A stretch of DNA of 18,190 bases from Palsa-461 sp040414865 (GTDB taxonomy: Bacteria > Actinomycetota > Acidimicrobiia > Acidimicrobiales > RAAP-2), in the NCBI GenBank assembly GCA_040414865.1, contig JBEDUR010000048.1, positions 1 through 18,190 of the forward strand. Reading direction: 5' to 3'. Positions 14,722-18,190 of the stretch are shown here, one piece after another. The translations under genes and the position numbers were made by a program. Positions within the stretch are counted from its first letter, which is position 1; every line of letters begins with the position of its first letter. Under the pieces are notes generated by a model. The model had not been told where the DNA came from, searched no databases, and saw only the letters and a list, made by a program, of their open reading frames with translations.

Positions 14722-15994
14722 GCGGACGAGGGGGTGGGCCCGGGCGGCGGGGCGGCGGGGGAGGGATTGGTAGCCCGATCAGCTTGGCCAGCTCGGGGAC
14801 GAGGCCAGCCGCCTTCCGGGCGGCCTCCTTGGCCTCCTCGGTGTCGGGGACACCTGTAGGGCGCACAGTCCGGCGCACGGGTGAGTCGAGCACGCCGGTC
14901 AGCAACGCGATCCACTCCTCGGTCGGCACCCCGGCGTTCATCGCGTCGCTCGCGGACTGGGCGAGCTTGACTGCAAGCTCGGCGGGGCAGCGGGTGGCGA
15001 CCTCGGGCGGGCGGGCCGAAATCTGGAGGGCATCGAGCACCTTGCCCGCCTCGAGGGCGTTCTCGATTCGCTTCTGCCACTCCTCACGCAGCCGCGCGAC
15101 CCGCTCGTTCAGGCTGTCGCCAAGCGAGCGGGCTAAGCCGCGGGCCTCCTCGTCGAGCGACACGGTCCGTGAAGCGGCCACCACCGCCCGCAGCTCCCGA
15201 AGACGCATCGAGCGTCCTGCCGCCTGGGCGGCGGCCGCCCGATCCTTCCACCCCGCCAGATTGATCGCCGGAAGGAGCTCCTCGGCCATGGCGAGGAGTG
15301 CATCACCATTCACCGGCGGCTGACCAGCCGCCTTGGCCGCAGAGTTCTGATCGGTGATGGCCTGACGGACGGCCGGGATCCCGCCCCGCAGAAGCTGCTC
15401 GGCCACGGGTAGCTGCTCGGGACGGAGCTTGGCCAGCGCCGCGTTGCGGTGGACCATCGAGACTGCAGGCCGCTGGTCACCGCGGCCGGGGCCAGACGAA
15501 CGCCCAGGCCTGGCGCCCCGCTCTTCGCGCTCACGAGTCGGCTGCGGTCGCCGTCGGGTGTCGGTCGCGCGGTCAGCCTCGCCGGAGCTTCTCGAAGAGG
15601 CTCCTCGTCGCTCGCCGCGGCCGGTGCCCTCCCGGCTGCTCCGGCCTCGCTCGCCGCGGCCTCGCTCGCCGCGGCCATCGCGCGGTGGCAGCAGCCGCGA
15701 GCCGCGGGCCAAGGAGACGACAACGCCGGGGTCCGACCTCGGGGCGCCGAGGACCTCGATCCGCTGGGCGCTTTCGGGGCTGGCTCGCAGGGGTTTTTGG
15801 GACGACAGAGAGATGATCTCGATCCCATCGAGGCCCGACTCGATCTCGGCCCGCACGACGTCGCCGACCCTCGCCCCGCTGGGCACCAGGTCGGCGGGGA
15901 CCGTGCCCTTGGGCTGGCGCGCGCCCGCGGCCCTCCAGGTCCACCCGCCGTCTTGGGTCTGGCTGGTCAGCTCGATGTCCGTGGAACGAGACAT
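14681..15994 (-). CDS. Uncharacterised protein: Trp-rich beta domain, RG-rich linker, helical domain
   Basis: The function is unknown. The 437-residue product has three parts. Residues 1-66 form a compact beta domain with DIELTSQTQDGGWTWRAAGA and a GARVGDVVRAEIE turn, reminiscent of a small OB/S1-like barrel. Residues about 100-175 are low-complexity and rich in Arg, Gly, Ser and Glu, including three GRGER units. Residues about 178-405 are helical, starting VHRNAALAKLRPEQLPVAEQ and continuing with LLRGGIPAVRQAI. The tail (about 409-426) is proline-rich. I associate this architecture with Acidimicrobiia, but it has no name I know. A nucleic-acid-binding role is inferred from the barrel-plus-RG layout. 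The ATG at 15994 is chosen because the beta domain begins right after it and a TAGCGT lies 10 nt upstream. The frame stays open to 16186, but the extra residues look random. Confidence 0.82.
   Translation of the reverse strand: MSRSTDIELTSQTQDGGWTWRAAGARQPKGTVPADLVPSGARVGDVVRAEIESGLDGIEIISLSSQKPLRASPESAQRIEVLGAPRSDPGVVVSLARGSRLLPPRDGRGERGRGERGRSSREGTGRGERRGASSRSSGEADRATDTRRRPQPTREREERGARPGRSSGPGRGDQRPAVSMVHRNAALAKLRPEQLPVAEQLLRGGIPAVRQAITDQNSAAKAAGQPPVNGDALLAMAEELLPAINLAGWKDRAAAAQAAGRSMRLRELRAVVAASRTVSLDEEARGLARSLGDSLNERVARLREEWQKRIENALEAGKVLDALQISARPPEVATRCPAELAVKLAQSASDAMNAGVPTEEWIALLTGVLDSPVRRTVRPTGVPDTEEAKEAARKAAGLVPELAKLIGLPIPPPPPRRPGPPPRPLSGVSGGGPAGAP
15608..15676 (-). repeat. 15-bp coding repeat, three copies
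   Basis: The unit TCGCTCGCCGCGGCC (plus strand) occurs at 15608-15622, 15647-15661 and 15662-15676. The last two are directly adjacent. On the minus strand each copy encodes Gly-Arg-Gly-Glu-Arg in the RG-rich linker of the uncharacterised protein. Exact DNA identity, not only protein similarity, points to recent slippage or duplication. Confidence 0.85.
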
Positions 15995-16004
15995 GCGGTC
16001 GACC

Positions 16005-16010
16005 ACGCTA
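16005..16010 (-). promoter_or_regulatory. TAGCGT -10-like element for the RG-rich protein gene
   Basis: Read on the minus strand, TAGCGT ends 10 nt before the ATG at 15994, which would give an untranslated leader of only a few bases. The same hexamer stands before the divergent DUF3892-like gene at 16281-16286. Confidence 0.45.
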
Positions 16011-16052
16011 CCGCGGCCGTGAGACCGGCGAAGACGGCGACCGAGAGACCGC

Positions 16053-16081
16053 GCGAGCCCAGCTCGCCGGCGAGCCCAGCT
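16053..16081. promoter_or_regulatory. Palindrome and direct repeat in divergent intergenic region
   Basis: GCTCGCCGGCGAGC at 16062-16075 is a perfect 14-bp palindrome. It is flanked and overlapped by a 12-bp direct repeat, GCGAGCCCAGCT, at 16053-16064 and 16070-16081, with centres 17 bp apart. The elements lie in the 299-bp gap (15995-16293) between two divergent genes and upstream of both candidate promoters, so an operator is possible. The remainder of the gap shows no gene I can support. Confidence 0.4.
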
Positions 16082-16280
16082 TCTCGAATGTTCGGGAAAC
16101 CCGACGGCTGGGGTGGCGGGTACCTGTGTGCCGAAGAAAGCCAATGAGTGCGTGTTTCGGCACCGGGCCCGCTGTAGATCTCGCAAACACCAGGCCGGCG
16201 CGACGCTCGAAGAAAGGATCGCCCTCTTCCTGCTCCCGGCGCTGCGGGGACGTCGAACGGGGCCGAGGTTTGGACGCCGG

Positions 16281-16286
16281 TAGCGT
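16281..16286 (+). promoter_or_regulatory. TAGCGT -10 element, leaderless promoter for DUF3892-like gene
   Basis: TAGCGT ends 7 nt before ATG 16294. No Shine-Dalgarno lies between, so the transcript probably starts at or next to the start codon. This also argues for 16294 as the start instead of the longer open frame beginning at 16126. Confidence 0.6.
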
Positions 16287-16293
16287 GCTGGCC

Positions 16294-16602
16294 ATGGCTA
16301 CCTACCTGATCTTGTGCGCAGACACGGTCGGCCAGCACCAGCACGTGACCGCGGTCAGTGCGGCCAAGTGGCGAACCGACAAAGGCGGCTATCCCGTCGC
16401 CCAGTCGATCGATTGCTCGGAAGTGGCGGCCTTGATCCGTAGCGGGAACCACTTCTTCATCGCCACTCCCGACGACGCCGGCCGTGGGCTCGGCACGAGC
16501 GAGGTCCAGGTCACCCAGTGCCGTCTCTGCCGGGAGCCCACGATCCGGACGATGGGGGGGCGGTCCGCCGACGACAACCTCGACTTCATGCCCTGCGAAT
16601 AG
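16294..16602 (+). CDS. Small DUF3892-like protein
   Basis: The 102-residue product is soluble, with no signal peptide or membrane segment. The order of features resembles DUF3892. An early HVTAVSAAKW strand is followed by a helix, CSEVAALIRSGNHFFI, that matches the family's 'ESG..F' segment. A beta strand and the closing TIRTMGGRSADDNLDFMPCE correspond to the family's conserved end with an NL..(L/M)P.C pattern. Function is not known for the family. A CRLC pair (residues about 80-90) and the penultimate-position Cys might bind metal, but one pair alone is not enough to claim it. Start ATG 16294 follows a leaderless -10. The next gene is convergent, with a 91-bp gap that has only a weak GCCGCC/GGCGGC inverted repeat (16602-16632). 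Confidence 0.72.
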   Translation: MATYLILCADTVGQHQHVTAVSAAKWRTDKGGYPVAQSIDCSEVAALIRSGNHFFIATPDDAGRGLGTSEVQVTQCRLCREPTIRTMGGRSADDNLDFMPCE

Positions 16603-16693
16603 CCGCCCAGCAGAACGAGCGCGGGTGGCGGCCTGGCTGAGAAGGGAGATCGCACCTTCGGCGGCGGGTGTGCCCCGGGCGTCGGGCCGCGAC

Positions 16694-17533
16694 TCAGACG
16701 CCCCGAACCGTTGCCGTCCGGCGCGCCAGAACGATCTCGGTGTCGCCAGGCCAGTCCCAAAACTGCCCTGTGGGTGATACCCGCCAAAGGAGGGCACGGG
16801 CGCGTTGGCAGAATTCGTCCAATCGCTCCCCGAAGAGGTGCGGGGCCGACGTTGCATTCGACAAGTACCCCGACACCACACTCTCGACATCCCTCACCAC
16901 GTCGGGGCGCCCCTCGGCGAAGAGCTGGCTCGGAGCGCCGAATCGGGTGCGCACGAGGACGTCCTCGAATCGATGGGTCCGCACCGGGGCGAAGGATGTT
17001 CCGACTCGCGGGCGTGGCCCGAGGTACTCCGCAACGAGCGATTGCAGCGCGTCGTGGGGGATTCGCGGGACACCGGGGCCCGCGGGCACGGGCCGACCAG
17101 CGACGGTGTGGACGATCAGGGCCATGCCGCCGCTGGGCTCGAGCATGTCGTAGACGATCTCGGCCACCCGCTCCTCGTCGGTCCAGTGAAAGGACTGCCC
17201 AAAGGTCACCAGCCGGTAGGGGCCCGGGGCAACCTCAGGGAGCGCCTCGGCCAAACCCTGAACCCAACGGATCCTCCCGGCACCCTCCTCGGCCGCCCAT
17301 TGTCGGGCCTCGGCGAGCATGTCTGAGTCAGGCTCGAGCGCGACCGTCTCCTCAAACAGCTTTGCCAACCTGATGGCCAGAACCCCCGGCCCGCAGCCGA
17401 CGTCGAGGAGTCGGCCCGACCCGTCAAGGCCCAGCGCGTCGGTAAGGGTGGTCTCGAGCAACGCCGAGTAGGGAGGCCGGCCGAACCGGTAATGCGGTGC
17501 GCTGCCGAGGTAGATCGTCGAGTCGTAATTCAT
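16694..17533 (-). CDS. Class I SAM-dependent methyltransferase
   Basis: The 279-residue product has the Rossmann-fold methyltransferase signature. Motif I is RLLDVGCGPGVLA (41-53), the acidic end of strand 2 is VALEPDSDML (64-73), and LVTFGQSFHWTD lies at about 108-119, as in the type-11 group related to UbiE/YcgJ-like enzymes. The C-terminal 110 residues are more variable and probably shape the substrate pocket. The substrate (small molecule, quinone or lipid) cannot be told. The start ATG at 17533 is nine residues before GSAPHYRFGRPPY, the usual N-terminal motif of this group. No clear -10 is visible in the 130-bp gap upstream. Confidence 0.9.
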   Translation of the reverse strand: MNYDSTIYLGSAPHYRFGRPPYSALLETTLTDALGLDGSGRLLDVGCGPGVLAIRLAKLFEETVALEPDSDMLAEARQWAAEEGAGRIRWVQGLAEALPEVAPGPYRLVTFGQSFHWTDEERVAEIVYDMLEPSGGMALIVHTVAGRPVPAGPGVPRIPHDALQSLVAEYLGPRPRVGTSFAPVRTHRFEDVLVRTRFGAPSQLFAEGRPDVVRDVESVVSGYLSNATSAPHLFGERLDEFCQRARALLWRVSPTGQFWDWPGDTEIVLARRTATVRGV

Positions 17534-17663
17534 CGGCGACCATTTTGGCTAACGGGTTGCGACCTCGGTAGCGGTCGGAGCGAACCAAGTATCCGATCCC
17601 GGCTGTTTGCAGTCGAGGGCGGCTCTGCAGACTGCGAGCCACCGGCCCGATCGCCCCACGGGG

Positions 17664-18167
17664 TCAGGCGGCGCGGTCCTGCTCGTGGCTCCAGATGTCG
17701 CGGCACTCCTCGCAGACTGACTCCGGGACCATCCCAACCCGCATCGCGAGCTCGAAGAGCCTGCACCCCAGACACAGCCCGAATGCCGCTTCGAGGCCGG
17801 CGGCAATAGCGAGCGCGCCCAGGGCCAGCCGGGCGGTCCTTGGGCGCCCAGCTCCGTAGTGCAGGACGAGGGCGGCCGCCGACATCCCAAGGCCCATGGC
17901 CTGGGCTAGCCGCTTGGGGGGGCCGGGCGAGTAGCTGTGCTCGACGCGGAGCCGAGGGGTGATTACCCGGGTGGCGAGCAGCCCCAGGGGGCTGAACTTG
18001 GGGCCCGCGGCCACTCGGGCAGCAAAACCGTAGGTGAGCGGGAACATGATCCACGGCTGATCGGCCAGCGCGGCGGTGGCGGACATGATCACGACCCCGG
18101 TGGCGACCACTCGCGCCGAGGTCTCGTTGACGGGGTGGGGGAACTCGAAGACCCTGCCCTTGGCCAT
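17664..18167 (-). CDS. DUF4395 family membrane protein with two CxxC pairs
   Basis: The 167-residue product has the DUF4395 pattern: PHPVNETSARVVATGVVIM at the N-terminus, then RVAAGPKFSPLGLLATRVI, the conserved SPGPPKRLAQAMG, and LEAAFGLCLGCRLFELAMR at about 125-143. About four hydrophobic segments are visible (about 18-33, 38-53, 90-104, 112-135). Cys pairs CLGC (132-135) and CEEC (152-155) sit at and just after the last helix. Homologs often lie beside thioredoxin or rhodanese genes, so a membrane thiol/redox role is plausible but unproven. The start is ATG 18167. The TAGGGT 5 nt upstream supports it. The stop is followed by 130 bp before the methyltransferase start on the same strand. Confidence 0.9.
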   Translation of the reverse strand: MAKGRVFEFPHPVNETSARVVATGVVIMSATAALADQPWIMFPLTYGFAARVAAGPKFSPLGLLATRVITPRLRVEHSYSPGPPKRLAQAMGLGMSAAALVLHYGAGRPRTARLALGALAIAAGLEAAFGLCLGCRLFELAMRVGMVPESVCEECRDIWSHEQDRAA

Positions 18168-18172
18168 GCGAG

Positions 18173-18178
18173 ACCCTA
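18173..18178 (-). promoter_or_regulatory. TAGGGT -10 element, leaderless promoter for DUF4395 gene
   Basis: On the minus strand TAGGGT ends 5 nt before the ATG at 18167, the same hexamer and nearly the same spacing as at dop. The upstream side runs off the window, so a -35 cannot be assessed. Confidence 0.55.
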
Positions 18179-18190
18179 TCTCGGGGGTCG

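Noticed and set aside
15449..16147. Plus-strand open frame of about 230 codons opposite the RG-rich protein gene
   Set aside because: The minus-strand frame has a coherent start, promoter-like element and folded domains; this one is Ala/Gly/Pro/Arg noise over the repeat region.
16602..16632. GCCGCC/GGCGGC inverted repeat as terminator between convergent genes
   Set aside because: Only 6 bp with a 19-nt loop and no U-run; too weak to annotate as a terminator in GC-rich DNA.
17534..17663. Possible tRNA (GGTTCG-like T-loop string in the gap before the methyltransferase)
   Set aside because: I could not form an acceptor stem, anticodon arm or D-arm around it on either strand.

Overview
This is a high-GC actinobacterial chromosome segment whose core is a complete Pup-proteasome locus. 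The order mpa/arc, dop, pup, prcB, prcA, pafA followed by Tat translocase genes and a HelY-type helicase is an actinobacterial arrangement. Two things make class Acidimicrobiia my best guess: pafB and pafC are absent, and there is an uncharacterised protein (14681-15994) with a Trp-rich beta domain followed by an RG-rich linker, of a kind I associate with that class. The class assignment is inference. The proteasome identification rests on clear motifs.

Layout: 1-264 is the end of a rhodanese-domain gene. 423-6972 (+) is the protein-degradation module: the ATPase ring (Mpa/ARC), the Pup deamidase/depupylase (Dop), Pup itself (ending GGQ), the proteasome beta and alpha subunits, and the Pup ligase (PafA). 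Dop converts the Pup C-terminal Gln to Glu. PafA ligates Pup to target lysines. Mpa binds Pup through its coiled coil, unfolds the target and docks through its C-terminal QYL onto the PrcAB barrel. 6969-8875 (+) is an envelope/export block: signal peptidase I, a TatA/TatB-type protein and TatC. 8872-11064 (+) is a Ski2/HelY-type DEVH helicase and 11177-12820 (+) a tandem two-domain ThyX-like protein with degenerate active-site motifs.

12821-13207 is a structured non-coding stretch with a candidate promoter. It precedes a very acidic DUF4193-type zinc-ribbon protein (13208-13720), an overlapping gene of unknown function (13707-14249) and a GNAT acetyltransferase (14263-14721). The acetyltransferase gene converges on and overlaps the 3' end of the minus-strand RG-rich protein gene. 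A divergent intergenic region (15995-16293) separates that gene from a small DUF3892-like gene (16294-16602). Two minus-strand genes close the window: a class I SAM methyltransferase (16694-17533) and a four-helix DUF4395 membrane protein with two CxxC pairs (17664-18167).

The most notable signals are these. (i) A TANNNT element, mostly TAGNNT, sits 5-7 nt upstream of the start codon of five genes, which implies pervasive leaderless transcription and relocates the pafA start. (ii) In the ThyX-like tandem protein the two domains appear to have kept complementary halves of the ThyX signature. (iii) lepB occupies the place of pafBC. (iv) The DUF4193 protein carries an extreme acidic expansion. 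(v) There is a structured, promoter-bearing 387-bp gap ahead of it. I saw no tRNA, rRNA, CRISPR array or insertion sequence.
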